Assembly (NCBI RefSeq): GCF_011386835.1
Contig: NC_088800.1
Span: 80,416,981 to 80,480,980 of the forward strand
DNA length: 64,000 nt
Direction: 5' to 3'
Source: Chrysemys picta bellii
Lineage: Eukaryota; Chordata; Testudines; Emydidae
Part shown: one piece after another, positions 35,895 to 47,258 of the stretch
Layout: every line of letters starts with the position of its first letter
Numbering within the stretch: position 1 is the first letter of the stretch
Translations under genes and position numbers: made by a program
The notes under the pieces: model-generated
Databases searched by the model: none
Seen by the model: the letters and a program-made list of their open reading frames with translations, nothing else
What the model was told of the DNA's origin: nothing

Positions 35895-36118
35895 GGCCTT
35901 GGCTACACTGGCGCTGTACAGCGCCGCAACTTGCTGCGCTCAGGGGTGTGAAAACGCCCCTCCTCCCCCGACCGCAGTGAGTGCAGCGCTGTAAAGCGCC
36001 AGTGTGATCAGCGCCTGCAGCGCTGCACTCTCGCTCGCAGCGCTGCAAGCTATTCCCCTCGGAGAGGTGGAGTACTTGCAGTGCGACTACACTTGCGCTT
36101 CACAGTGTAGCCAAGGCC
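35895..36118. mobile_element. Harbinger-like MITE with TCA duplication
   Basis: Perfect inverted ends GGCCTTGGCTACACTG and CAGTGTAGCCAAGGCC, flanked by TCA at 35892-35894 and 36119-36121. The interior is CpG-rich with repeated GCAGCGCTG/GCGCTGTA motifs. The 3-bp duplication fits PIF/Harbinger. It is probably one of the younger MITEs here, given its perfect ends. Confidence 0.9.
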
Positions 36119-36121
36119 TCA

Positions 36122-37436
36122 GTGCATTAGATGGTAAACTGCTTCGCTGATTTTTACACCAAGAGTGTTGTGACAGCTTGGGCAAATACTGTTAAAGGTG
36201 GACTCTTCGGGATTTGCTGCGGATCATACATACTGTATAGATTAATGGATTATTGTCTTTAAAAAGTGAGCCTTGAGTTTTGTATTTGATCTGTTAACAT
36301 CTGGAAAATTTATCATTGGATTCCAGCATAAAAAAGTGCTGTCTCCATAATCATTGACTGTAGTGGTGCTCCTATTATCTTGAAGTAGTCTTTGTAGCTT
36401 TGAGCTGTTACAGAATAGTTAATATCTGAATTTGAACACCATTCTCTTGGTTTCTAGGTTAACTTACTCATTTGTTGCTAGAATTGTTGTCCACATCACT
36501 CTGACACGAAGGAATGATTTAAACTTGAATCATTTCGGCTACCAGTGTGCAACCAAGGGTAGAACATGAAACTTAAAATATTTACTGCTAAATAGTTTGT
36601 GGTGCTTTCTTGGCCTTGTTATCCCTAAATTCTTTGTATTTGTTTGCATCAAACTAGGAATAATAGAAGTCTCTCAAGGGATTTATTGACACATCTGAGC
36701 TGGGCACTTAATGGAAGAAAAAAATAGGGAATATCAATTTAAAGAAGAGTTCTGATCAGATCAAGACTTAAAAATCTACCTTCCAATATTTGAACACTTC
36801 TTTGCCAGGGTTGTTAGTTAAAATGTACCATAGCAACAGGAGAGCAAACTACCATGTTAGGTTTGTGTGTTCTTCACTTCAAATGACCCAGATCAGTTGT
36901 CATTAAATATCTTGCTGGACTGGATGGTGCAGGGAAATGGAGTCTTTTTAATCTTCCAAAAACTTGCTTCATATCCAGCCCAGATTAGTTAGTGACCAAA
37001 AGAGTTCTGTAGCTGGTTGACCTATATGAAGTCAGTTGGTGATGTACCATCTCCAAATGCAAGATGTCAAAAACATCTTGCAATTGACACCATTGTTGGT
37101 ATACACAATAGAGAAGCTAGCGACTGTGAACAGGTGTGGATGTTAGCTATTCCTAGACGTGACTTGCTCCAGATTAAGGTTTTGAAATGTGTTGGGGCAG
37201 TGGAGTGGTTTGTACTGTCACTGCCTCTAGTTTCTGTGGAGACTGAACTTGAGTTATCCCTGCTGTCAGTCTGGCATATTTCAGACACTCAATTAACTGC
37301 TCATTTGGAATTTATTTCTACTTCTAGATAGCTTCTTTATAAATGCAACATAAATGCATTAAAGAGTTAATAGAATGCTGACCTGTGTAAATAGGTTTTT
37401 TCCTGTTCATAATTACTGTCCATTTCTGTATTTCAG
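36122..37436. other. DNA upstream of the USP22 exon, read as intron
   Basis: No repeat or further exon recognised. The last 40 bp before 37437 form a pyrimidine-rich acceptor region. Confidence 0.55.
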
Positions 37437-37569
37437 GCAAAGTCGTGCATTTGTCACATGTGTGGTGCCCACCTGAACAGACTCCACTCTTGCCTCTATT
37501 GTGTCTTCTTTGGCTGTTTTACAAAGAAACATATTCACGAGCACGCGAAGACAAAACGACACAACTTGG
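37437..37569 (+). CDS. USP22: internal exon of USP22 (ZnF-UBP domain)
   Basis: This 133-bp exon is preceded by TTTCTGTATTTCAG and followed by GTGAGC. It codes 44 residues plus one base (phase 1 at the donor). The peptide includes [32 protein letters not shown] and AKTKRHNL, which I recognise as the zinc-finger UBP domain of USP22. The Cys and His ligands are in place. USP22 is the deubiquitinase of the SAGA coactivator complex and removes ubiquitin from histones H2B and H2A in the nucleus. The next codon in the family is Ala, which fits a leftover G joining CA from the following exon. Neighbouring exons were not seen in the window. A processed pseudogene is unlikely because both splice sites are intact; a paralogue cannot be fully excluded. 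Confidence 0.93.
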
Positions 37570-38486
37570 GTGAGCCATCCTTCTGGAATCCCTCACTAGT
37601 CCTTGTAACCCAATGTTTGGTGGTCTGTGTTTTGTTTTGTTTTTTTTCCTCTCCCCCCCCCCCCCCCCCCCCGGGCTTCAGCCTGTGGCATATACCACTA
37701 ATTAGCTCCTTAAATGGGAAGGTGGTGCATCTAATGTTTATATTGACTAGACCTTTTGCACTACTCTAAACTCAGTGTACTAGTGTAGCTTAAACTCTCA
37801 TTATTTGTTTTCACTGCCACATAGATGCATTCCTTATTATAATTTAACTTTTCATGCTTGTAACTTCTCATTTCAATTGATGTTTCTGACTACAAGGATG
37901 AAGAAAAAATTGAAGGAAAAAACCCCCCTGCAGTAACTGTTCTTGTTTTTAAGTTTAAAAAGCAATGTTTGTTTTTTATTGGTATTTCAGTTTTTATCTT
38001 AAATTTTTTACTAGGTAATATAAATGTGTGATTTTTCTAATATTTTGAAAACAAAATGTCAAATCGATATTTATCATTACTTCCACAGTGAAAATTAGTG
38101 TGGTTATGTTCAGAAAAATTAGTCTTAGATTAAAAACAAAACAGGTTTCTGCACTTCTGTCCTTGCACGATTTAGTTATGTAGTTAGATTAACAACAAGA
38201 AAATTGTTCAGCTGCTGTCAGAAGTGTAAAGCTGATAGTAGAAGAGCTTTCTCTCATTCTACTTCAGCGGCATCAGCAAAATGCCCATGAAGCTCAGATT
38301 CTGCAGCCTTCGCTCTTGAGTAATCTAGAAGACTAAAAATCCACTCTTATTTTTAGATAACAACTTGTGTTTGTAATCATGGTAGTTAAGAATGTTATTT
38401 TTGATTTTGTAAATTGAGTGAGTGAATGTGACATTGGAACAACAAGATCAAACTTTTTAGGATTAGTTTTCTAACTATAACCACTC
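37570..38486. other. intron following the USP22 exon
   Basis: It contains a run of 20 C at 37653-37672 preceded by T-rich sequence. I see no second exon or classified repeat. Confidence 0.55.
37653..37672 (+). repeat. poly-C run of 20
   Basis: An uninterrupted C homopolymer about 85 bp after the exon donor, next to T-rich sequence. Length is prone to sequencing error. Confidence 0.95.
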
Positions 38487-38494
38487 TCAATAAT

Positions 38495-38852
38495 CAGGGC
38501 CGGCACCAGGCAACCAAGCACGTGCTTGGGGCGGCACCTGGTAAGGGGCAGCCAATCTTGGGGGGGCAGGGGGCGGCGTGGCGCTCGCCGGGGGGGGGGG
38601 GGGGGAGTGTTCCGGCAGCGCAGCGGTCGGTGGAGGGTGTTTGGCGGCGCAGCGCCCCGCAGGGAGGGGTTCGGCAGCACGGCGCTCGGCAGGGGGGTGT
38701 TTGGTGGTGCTCATGCGGGGGGGCTTCAGCAGTGCAGCGCTCCGCTGGGGGCGGGGACTGTTCGGCGGCACAGTGCTCAGCGGGGGCTGTTTGGCGGCAC
38801 GGCGCTTTTTTTTTTGCTCCTTGGGGCGGCAAAAAAGTTAGAGCTGGCCCTG
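38495..38852. mobile_element. hAT MITE with perfect 8-bp duplication TCAATAAT
   Basis: It starts CAGGGCCGGCACCAGG and ends GAGCTGGCCCTG. It is flanked by TCAATAAT at 38487-38494 and 38853-38860. It shares GCTTGGGGCGGC blocks at both ends with 34482-34702. The interior differs: it is longer and consists of repeated GGCGGC(A)GCGCTC-like units and a run of 16 G at 38590-38605. It is a length variant of one MITE family. Confidence 0.93.
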
Positions 38853-38860
38853 TCAATAAT

Positions 38861-39984
38861 AATCTTTTGTGGGCTCTTTCCCAAATGAAAAAGCATAATT
38901 TTAGTCAAGAAGTATTGGATTCCACATGCCAGACAACACTTACATCCATTTGAGCAAAACTTTATGAAAAAGTGAGGCAGTGGAAAATCAGGTTTTTTTA
39001 GACGCTTTAACCTGAAGTCTCAGTGAATTTGGCATATTTAAGATTGGTTTGCAACCCTGTATTTTCCCCTTTTATGAACATGGGCAGAAAGAAAGAGAAT
39101 TATTGGGATGAAGGAAGTGCAGGTAGCCCATGGGGGTCCATGCACTGCCCTAAAAAATGTTTGCTGCCGTCTTTCAAGACCTAGTGATCTTCTCCACCAC
39201 TAAGATTCTAGTTATATTGGACTGTGAAGTTACTGCCGGTTTCCCTGTACCATAGTTGCAGTTATTCTGTTGAGGTGTGCATTACAATGACATACTATTC
39301 TCCTGAAGCAGGACTACCCAAAAAGAGGTCCTTTGCCTTGTATTTACCTGACTAATCCAACCTGACTAATTGACGCTGAGTGTTGAACCTCAGTATCTAG
39401 AGTTCAGCAGACTAGTACAATAAATGACCAGCTGCTTTTTGGCAAAGGTAAGAAAAATACAGAATTTTTTTTAATATATAAAAAATCTGGGACTTTCATG
39501 TTGTGCACCAGCAAAACTGATGCAATCCTCACTGATTCTGACATTTTCTGTTTGCAAAGTGAACTTTTTATTTATTTAGTTAGTTAGTTATTTAAAGAGG
39601 AAAAGAGAACATTGAATTCTCCTGGATCCTTAGTGGCATTTCTATATTTATCAGAAGAGCACAGCTTTTTGTTTAAAATAGAAGATAATTCTACTTAGAC
39701 ACTTATTTTTCATAACTGTCCTTATCCTTTAGGATTTAAGTACTTTTCTTCAAGAAAAGAGGCAGATCTAGGGAGCAGAGATTAGCTGTGGACGCATGCA
39801 AAATGTGCTAACACCCTTGCATAAAAACATGTATAATATATGTAATTATCTCACAAGACACTAGTTTTGAGTCAGCTGACATTATAAGGAAATAAAGCTA
39901 AGCTAGAATTGCACTATGCCCCACAGATGGGGAGAACGTCTTCATTGTAAATAATGGGTTTAAAAAAATATTTTGAATGTTATG
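38861..39984. other. unique DNA
   Basis: Short TTAG repeats near 39577-39590. No gene or classified repeat. Confidence 0.5.
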
Positions 39985-40205
39985 TATTTGCTATTAAATA
40001 CTTTTTATTGGACCAACTTCTGTTGGCAAGAGAGACAAGCTTTAGAGCTTACACAGAGCTCTTCTTAAGGTGACCTGAAGAGGAGCTCTGTGTAAGCGTG
40101 AAAGCTTGTCTCTCTCACCAACAGAAGTTGGTCCAATAAAAGATATTACGTCACCCACCTCGTCTCTCTTATATCCTGGGACCAACACAAGTACAACAAC
40201 ACAGC
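39985..40205 (+). mobile_element. Penelope-derived repeat arranged as a palindrome
   Basis: Arms at 40001-40066 and 40077-40142 are inverted copies around a 10-bp centre. Each carries ATTGGACCAACTTCTGTTGG or its complement and the segment GCTTACACAGAGCTC. The right side continues into CGTCTCTCTTATATCCTGGG and ACCAACACAAGTACAACAAC, a terminal text shared (inverted) with 58590-58640 and 59960-60000. The shared text ties it to the Penelope-like element at 56905-58910. Confidence 0.75.
40075..40110 (+). other. degenerate hammerhead-like motif
   Basis: CTGAAGA (one change from CTGATGA) at 40075-40081, a damaged stem II region GAGCTCTGTGTAAGCGT, then GAAA at 40100-40103 and GCTTGTC. In the related minus-strand copy near 58770-58797 stem II is intact (GAGCT with AGCTC), but GAAA is changed to TAAA. 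Both copies are inactive. Confidence 0.4.
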
Positions 40206-41896
40206 ATGCAACATGTATTTGTTACATTTTCCACCTTCTGCCTTACTGCCTTCAGCATTGTTTGCAAAATCCTCACAGGGTGAGTATTTGACAATGTGTC
40301 ATTTTCTCTTATAATGGCTTATTATGCAAATGCCCTACCTATATGTTTAATAAAACTATTGGTCTGATTGATGTAAATGTTGTTGAAAGGAGTAACTGGA
40401 GGTGGTTTCAAATGTAAAAATGTAAAGCCGACGTGGTTGAATTATCCATTGTAAACCTTTGTTATGCATGGATCTGACATTGGATCCATGTCTAGCATTT
40501 TTGATTTAGGGTTTTCTGTGCTCATATGCGTGACGTACTTATTTCAAGATTTTAAATTAACAGCTTAATTTTACTGGTGGTAGAATTACAGGAGTGTAAA
40601 ATAATTGAAATTGAGAATATTTCCTATAACACAATCCCATTAACAACTCTTAAAAATAATTTTACAAATGGTATCCCAAGATAACTAATATCATGTCCTT
40701 AAAATGCTGTATGGCAAATTACTATACAGGGTTAATAATTGGGGGAGAAGGAAATTAAAATGTACAGACAATAGAGGAAAGCAAAAAAAAAAAAAAAACT
40801 TCTAAGATTCTAAATCAGATAATAAGGCAGAGGGGACAGACACTTGATGGCTGTTCCAGATGGTATGAGCTATGCAGGGTAAAGGCTTGAGCATCAGTAC
40901 TGGTGAGATGATGTGAAGGAACAGAGAAGAATTGAGGAAACTCTTCCTAAATGATTAGAGTGGGACTCCTGGGGTGGACTTGAGCAACTCCATGGAGTTA
41001 TTAATTTAAAAAAAAAATCTACATGCAGATCTAGAAGACACAGACAGATAATAATTAATTGACCATCTAGAGTTTTGAAGTCAGTCTTTTAAAAAATAAA
41101 ACAGCAGCTTGCTTTTCTTAAAGTCAAAACTGATAGAATCAAGCTAGAAAGAGCTATTTGATTAGGACCATCACCTCTGGGCACAAAAATAAGATCTTGT
41201 AAGGGTCTGTATGTAATGCGATAAACAAAACATCCTGGAATCTGCAAGAGTTATCAAAAATTTAAAAGGAAAGCAATATATCAGGATCATATATCAGAAT
41301 CACATCCCCAAGTTCAATAGGAATGAGCTACATTTACAAGAGTAAGGCAGATCCTTCATTCCGCAAACATCAGATTCATTCATTCGCCTCTACCTAACCA
41401 CTTTTAAACTATTTTATAAAGGACAGAATGTTTTTCTCTTTCCCTCCAGCAAACAATGAAGTATTGAACACTCCAACAACAGAACAATCTACATGAGTTC
41501 TAAAAACCAAACTGTGACTTACAAAAACAAAACATTTTGTTTTAAAAATAATTTTTCTTCCTCTGCATCCTTATCTCCCTTCTTACTATAAAATGCCAAG
41601 CATATGCTTTGAGAGAATGAGAGTGGGAGGAGAGAGAGAAAGTGTGTGCGTGTGTGGTGGTGCACACAGTCCTTTAGAGCTTGAGAGAAAGTTTAAGTAT
41701 GGGTTGACAGAGACTTTAAGTCCCCCAAACCCTAAAAGAACCAAGAATAGTAATTCAGAAACTGGGCCAAACTTCTGGCAGGGACTCTTTGTTTTGGTCA
41801 TACAGCAACTTCCACAATAGGATGCTGGTCCATGAGTGGGACTCCTGGGTGCTATGGTAATACTAATAATAATTAATAAACTGCACACTTTGTATT
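40206..41896. other. unique AT-rich DNA
   Basis: A poly-A run at 40782-40798 and a GT-rich patch near 41640-41670. No gene or classified repeat. Confidence 0.5.
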
Positions 41897-41976
41897 GAAT
41901 CATAGAAGATTAGGTTGGAAGGGACCTCAGGAGGTCATCTAGTCCCACCCCCTGCTCAAAGCAGGAATAACACCAA

Positions 41977-42366
41977 CTAAATCATCCCAGCCAGGGCTTT
42001 GTCAAGCTGGGCCTTAAAAACCTCTAAAGATGGAGATTCCACCACCTCCCTAGGTAACCCATTCCAGTGCTTCACCACCCTCCTAGTGGAATAGTATTTC
42101 CTAATATCCAGCCTAGACCTCCCCCACTGCAACTTGAGACCATTGCTCCTTGTTCTGTCATCTGCCACCACCGAGAACAGCCAAGCTCCATTCTCTTTGG
42201 AACCCCCCTTCAGGTAGATGAAGGCTGCTATCAAATCCCCCCTCGTTCTTCTCTTCTGCAGACTAAACAATCCCAGTTCCCTCAGCCTCTCCTCATAAGT
42301 CAGGTGCTCCAGCCCCCTAATCATTTTTGTTGCTTCCATTTGTCGTTCTTGTAGTGTGGGGCCCAA
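41977..42366 (-). pseudogene. CR1 ORF2 C-terminal fragment
   Basis: 129 codons open to the natural CR1 stop. It contains [33 protein letters not shown] and [17 protein letters not shown], the standard CR1 C-terminal block. It is separated by a frameshift near 42330-42366 from the upstream RT. Confidence 0.85.
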
Positions 42367-42725
42367 AACTGGACACAGTACTCCAGATGAGGCCTCACCA
42401 ATGTCGAATAGAGGGGAATGATCACGTCCCTCGATCTGCTGGCAATGCCCATACTTATACAGCCCAATATGCCGTTAGCCTTCTTGGCAGCAAGGGCACA
42501 CTGTTGACTTGTATCCAGCTTCTCGTCCACTGTGTAACCCCTAGGTCCTGTTTCTGCAGAACTGATTCCTAGCCATTCGGTCCCTAGTCTGTAACAGTGC
42601 ATGGGATTCTTCCGTCCTAAGTGTAGGACTCTGCATTTGTCCTTGTTGAACCTCACCAGGTTTCTTTTGGCCCAATCCTCCAATTTGTCTAGGTCACTCT
42701 GGGCCTTATCCCTACCCTCCAGCAT
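42321..42725 (-). pseudogene. CR1 ORF2 RT thumb/connection fragment
   Basis: 134 codons with DKLEDWAKRNLVRFNKDKCR, VLHLGRKNPMH and [18 protein letters not shown], a standard part of CR1 RT downstream of the catalytic FVDD box, which sits just upstream at 42741-42761. Confidence 0.85.
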
Positions 42726-42863
42726 ATATATCTCTCCCTACATCTTAGTGTCATCCACAAACTTGCTGAGGGTACAATCCATCTCCTCATCCAGATCATT
42801 AATGAAGATGTTGAACAGAACTGGCCCCAGGACCGACCCATGTGGCACTCCGCTTGATACCGG

Positions 42864-43175
42864 CTACCAACTAGACATCAAGCTGTTGATCACTACCTGT
42901 TGAGCCTGACGATCTAGCCACCTTATGGTCCATTCTATCCACCTTATAGTCCATTCATCCAATCTATACTTTTTTAACTTGCTGGCAAGAATACTGTGGG
43001 AAACCATATCAAATCCTTTGCTAAAGTCAAGATGTATCACATCCACTGCTTTCCCCATATCCACAGAGCCAGTTATCTCATCATAGAAGGCAATCAAGTT
43101 GGTCAGGCATGACTTGCCCTTGTTCAATCCGTGTTGACTGTTCCTGATCACCTTCCTCTCCTCCAAGTGCTTCAA
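42864..43175 (-). pseudogene. CR1 ORF2 RT palm fragment with a small internal duplication
   Basis: 103 codons with NSQHGLNKGKSCLTNLIAFY and HLDFSKGFDMVSH. Near 42920-42955 a short tandem duplication gives EWTIRWIEWTIRWLD. The stop at its end precedes the FVDD region in another frame. Confidence 0.85.
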
Positions 43176-43720
43176 AATGGATTCCTTGATTTTTTTTTTT
43201 TTTTTTCCCCCCCAGGGACTGAGGTGAAGCTGACCTTTAGTTCCCTGGATTTTCCCTCTTTCCTTTTTTAAAGTTTGGCACTATATTTGCTTTTTTCCAA
43301 TCGTCCAGGACCTCCTCCAATCACCACGATTTTTCAAAGATCATGGCCAATGGCTCTGCAATCACGTCAGCCAACTCCCTCAGCACCCTTGGATGCATTA
43401 GATCCGGACCCATGGACTTGTGCCTGTCCAGCTTTTCTAAATAGTCCTTAACCTGCTCTTTCATCACTGAGGGCTGCTTACCTCCTCCCCATACTGTGCT
43501 GCCCTGTGCAGCAATCTGGGAGCTGACCTTGTCTGTGAAGACTGGGGCAGAAAAGCTTTGAGTACTTCAGCTTTTTCCACATCATCTGTCACTAGGTTGC
43601 CTCCCCCATTCAGTAAGGGTCCCACGATTTCCCTGACCACCTTCTTGTTGCTAACATACCTGTAGAACCCTTCTTGTTACTCTTTAAATCCTTTGCTGGC
43701 TGCAACTCCAGTTGACCCAT

Positions 43721-45499
43721 TTTGCTAATTCACATGGACATAAATTATAGCTACAATTTTTGCTAATAGAATTGGAAATTTACTCCAATATTATCACGGA
43801 ACAAGTGTTCTTATAAAAGCTAGAAAGACAAAATTGAGTTTGATACAGAATTTGAACAGTGGCAGCACATACTCTATGCAGTACCATGGACTTCTTGGTT
43901 GAGAAATGATGTCCTGTCTTCCCCCATTTACTTTGATAGGAGGAATAAGACAAGAATGTTCATATTTATCTTTACTGTTTTGACGTAATGTTAGAACCAC
44001 TTATTACCTAAGTAAGATTTCACATATTTGGGTAAATACCTAGACTTATCTGGGTATTAACATTCCAATTTACTTTAAAGAAGCAAAAGATAAGTAGTGA
44101 AATGCTGATTTAACAGATAAAAGCAGATTTCATGAGATGGGCCAATCTTGTGTCTTTTGTGAGAAGAAATTTATAAAAAATAGACATGTTTACCCAGAGT
44201 CTTTAATAAACAAATGTGTCCTAATAGATTTGAATACATATTTTTATTAAATAGAATTTAAGGATTTTATATAGCAAATTTTATTCTTAGAGATCAAGGA
44301 GGCTTTGTTTTTCCCACATTAAATGTTATGTTTAATAAGCGCACTTCAAGTATTAAACTAAACTGGAAATAAGATACTACAGTTATAATTTCATTCAACT
44401 TGAGTAGTGTTTTGCATATCAAACCTATTTAGGAGTCTTGCTAGGTTGTAAAACAACCAATATCTTGAAAGGATTAGGAAACCTCTACAAATCTGGAAAA
44501 GTATTTTAAAGGGGGAAAATAAAGCAAAATAAACAGCCTTTACTGTGGCTGTCTACCACTAGTCCATAACCCTAATTTTCCTATAGGAATGAATAGTTCA
44601 GTATATTAAAAAGGCACAAAAAACTATTTCATTATTAAGCTTTCCTTCCAGAAAATAGCTTTATTTATTTTGAAAATAAAGAAAGCAATAATATCAAGGT
44701 GTCAAACCCCTTTTTATTTGTAGGCAGAATGCTTTTAATGAAATATCATTATATAATCAAAAATTGATCCATGTTGTTAAAGCAGGAGAATGTTTTTATA
44801 TTTCAGCATGATGTAAAGTATTAAAAATAATATAAAAATAGTTCATGTACCGTACCAAAAGTGTGAAAAAGCTAGAACATTTCCAGTTGCACAGGACTCT
44901 TAAAGATATATAAAAGCCTTCACACACTAACAAGTAATGCCCCTGGAAAATCGTACATAAATTATATGCATCACCATATTTTATGACATATGATTTTAAT
45001 ATCAAATATTTATGCTTTTATTTAAAAAGAACATTGTCCAATTGTGTATACATTCACTATTTTCAGAACCAAAGCTGGCTCAAATTTGGTTTTGTAATGG
45101 AAGTTATTTTTCATGTAGATATTTTTTGAGATGATGATGTGCCTCTTGGTAAAATGGGATAGGCAGATTAATAAAACATGGAAGCATGTAACAGTTTTTC
45201 TTGACCTTGTAAAAACTATTCTCTAAACCACTGAACCCACAGCAACTATCTCTACTTATATTATGTGGAAACGATTACCTGCCCATGGAACAAATTGCAT
45301 TTTGCTTCCTAGAAGACAAGGCAACTTTTGAAGACAAATAGTTCTGTGTACTGATTACTTCAGAAATCAGCATATTGATTTACTATTTCTTACTGAAGAA
45401 AGTTGGTTTAAAATACTGGATCATTCATATCTGTCTCATTTCTTCTTTTATGTAGCTGTTGTAGAGAAGATTAACTTAGGCTCTAGAAGTCCCAAGTAT
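43721..45499. other. unique AT-rich DNA
   Basis: No gene or classified repeat seen. Confidence 0.5.
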
Positions 45500-45507
45500 A
45501 TTTTAAA

Positions 45508-45645
45508 CAGGGGTGATGGAACTAGGGATACTGGGGGGTGCGGTAGTACCCTCCGGCTTGAAGTGGTTTCCATCATATACAGGGTTTACAGTTTTGTTCA
45601 ATGGCTTTCAACACCCCCACTGTAAAAATTGTTCCAAAACCACTG
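45508..45645. mobile_element. hAT MITE with near-perfect 8-bp duplication
   Basis: It starts CAGGGGTGATGGAAC and ends GTTCCAAAACCACTG, imperfect inverted repeats. The flanks are ATTTTAAA (45500-45507) and ATTGTAAA (45646-45653), matching 7 of 8. It is 138 bp with internal CTTGAAGTGGTTTCCATC. Confidence 0.85.
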
Positions 45646-45653
45646 ATTGTAAA

Positions 45654-46971
45654 TATTATTTTTTGTAACGGCAATCAAATTTATAAACAAAGTTTTAAAA
45701 TGAGGGCAATATGGAAATGTGTATCTGATTAATTTGATGCTGCTAGTCTTTTGTTGATTGAAGTGGTTGTAATTCTGTGTGAAGATGTGCAGGAAGTTCA
45801 TTGTTCACTGAAACATTGGGAGCTGGGTTATAGGAAAACGCTAGAGAAGGGAGTTGAAATAGAATGAGGGGAGAAACACCCTTACTGTAGTTGTGTCTGT
45901 TTTAAGGCATTTGGGGTAGCATTTTAGGCCAGGATGCTACAATGATGGTAGTCATATTTACTGCCATGAGAGGAAAAGCAGTTCAGAGTTAGGGGTGATA
46001 CCAGATTTAGAGGGTAAAAGAGGAGGTAGAGAGGGATAGAATTGTGCTTGAGGACTCTCTTGTTGGCCAAGAGAAGCATATCAGTCTGTGTCAGGGCGTA
46101 CAAGATTTAATCTGAGAGAATTTTAAGGTCTGTGATGAGCCCAGGATTAGATAACTACCCTCGGGCAGCAGTACAGATTGCTGTAATAATCTATATATAA
46201 AGGTTTGTATACGTTTTTGTGTACGAAAAACTCAGAACTACAATGCTAAATGAAGGATATCAATAACTTACTTGCCTGAATTTTTTAAGCTTTTATTTAT
46301 AGGTACATGTAAATAATATCTTTTTATATTGAAAATGTCCTAATGTTCAAGAAGAGCAATATTATTAAACTCTTTAAAAGGCACTGTGTGTCTAACAAGT
46401 TGCTGCTGATTTATCTGATTATTCTGGAAATCGAAACCTTTCAGGTCTGTGATGCAGAAAGTGTTGGTATCCAGAATAACTAAATACATCTTCTGTTAGT
46501 GTTGTAAGACGCACGATCTAGAAATGGGCTGGGGTAGAAGGTGCTTTTAGGGTACTCTGCCCAAAGGACGTAGACTGTCTACAAAAGGGGGAGAGCTGAG
46601 TTTAACACATAACAGAATTAAGTGGGGTTAATCAGTGGTATATTATTCCCATTAAGGATTCTGTTGCTGTTGTATACAATGGCACAATCATACACAAACA
46701 TCTTACGCATAAAGACATTTGAACACGTTAAAAATTCAGAGAGCACGACAGGTTTGTTGCCTTCTAAATTCTGAAGACTGCTTTTTTTAAAAATGCCATT
46801 TTTCAGTGTTTAGTGTTGCAATTACAGATGAAATCCAATGTAAAAATATTCTTATAGCTGTACTTTTGGCTGATGCTACTGCTACTGTTTCCATGAGAAA
46901 AGGTGTCTGGTCGGCAAAAAAGGGCTAAATGCTTAAAAACTTGAGAATGAACAGGAATTATTTTAAAGCAC
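45654..46971. other. unique AT-rich DNA
   Basis: No gene or classified repeat seen. Confidence 0.5.
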
Positions 46972-46974
46972 TTA

Positions 46975-47255
46975 GGCCATGTCTGCGCCACAGGCATTAT
47001 AGAGACATAGCCGTGGCGCCATAGCTGTGCCAGGATAACCTCGTCTGCAGCAACAGAAGGAGTTTATCTGTCTCTGTAAGAACACCACGTCCCCAATCCA
47101 CGGTAGCTGGGTTGATGGAAGCATTCTTCTGCTGACCTAGCTCGGTCTGCCTTGGAGGTTAGGTTGGCATAGCTATGGTGCTCAGGGTTGTGGATTTTTC
47201 ACACCCCTGAGTTGCCCTAGCTATGTCAACCTACATTTTAAGTGTAGACCGGGCC
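46975..47255. mobile_element. Harbinger-like MITE with TTA duplication
   Basis: Ends GGCCATGTCTGCGCCAC and AAGTGTAGACCGGGCC are imperfect inverted repeats, with TTA at 46972-46974 and 47256-47258. Internal text includes ACCTAGCTCGGTCTGC and CACCCCTGAGTTGCCCTAGC. It is a member of the CTACAC-ended MITE group in this window. Confidence 0.83.
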
Positions 47256-47258
47256 TTA

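Larger units (their letters stand above)
41897..43720 (-). mobile_element. CR1 LINE, 5'-truncated, 3' end intact
   Basis: The minus strand ends with the typical CR1 3' terminus (GGTTGGAAGGGACCTCAGGA inverted sense at 41913-41932). It carries the RT domain and C-terminal part of ORF2. Motifs on the minus strand are HLDFSKGFDMVSH (catalytic Asp), FVDDTKM at 42741-42761, then [21 protein letters not shown] near 42430 and [19 protein letters not shown] near 42280. The CR1 endonuclease is missing. Frameshifts and stops break the ORF into pieces. Confidence 0.93.

Noticed and set aside
38487..38953. Pro-rich and Gly-rich open frames across the MITE
   Set aside because: They lie within a hAT MITE defined by its ends and TCAATAAT duplication.
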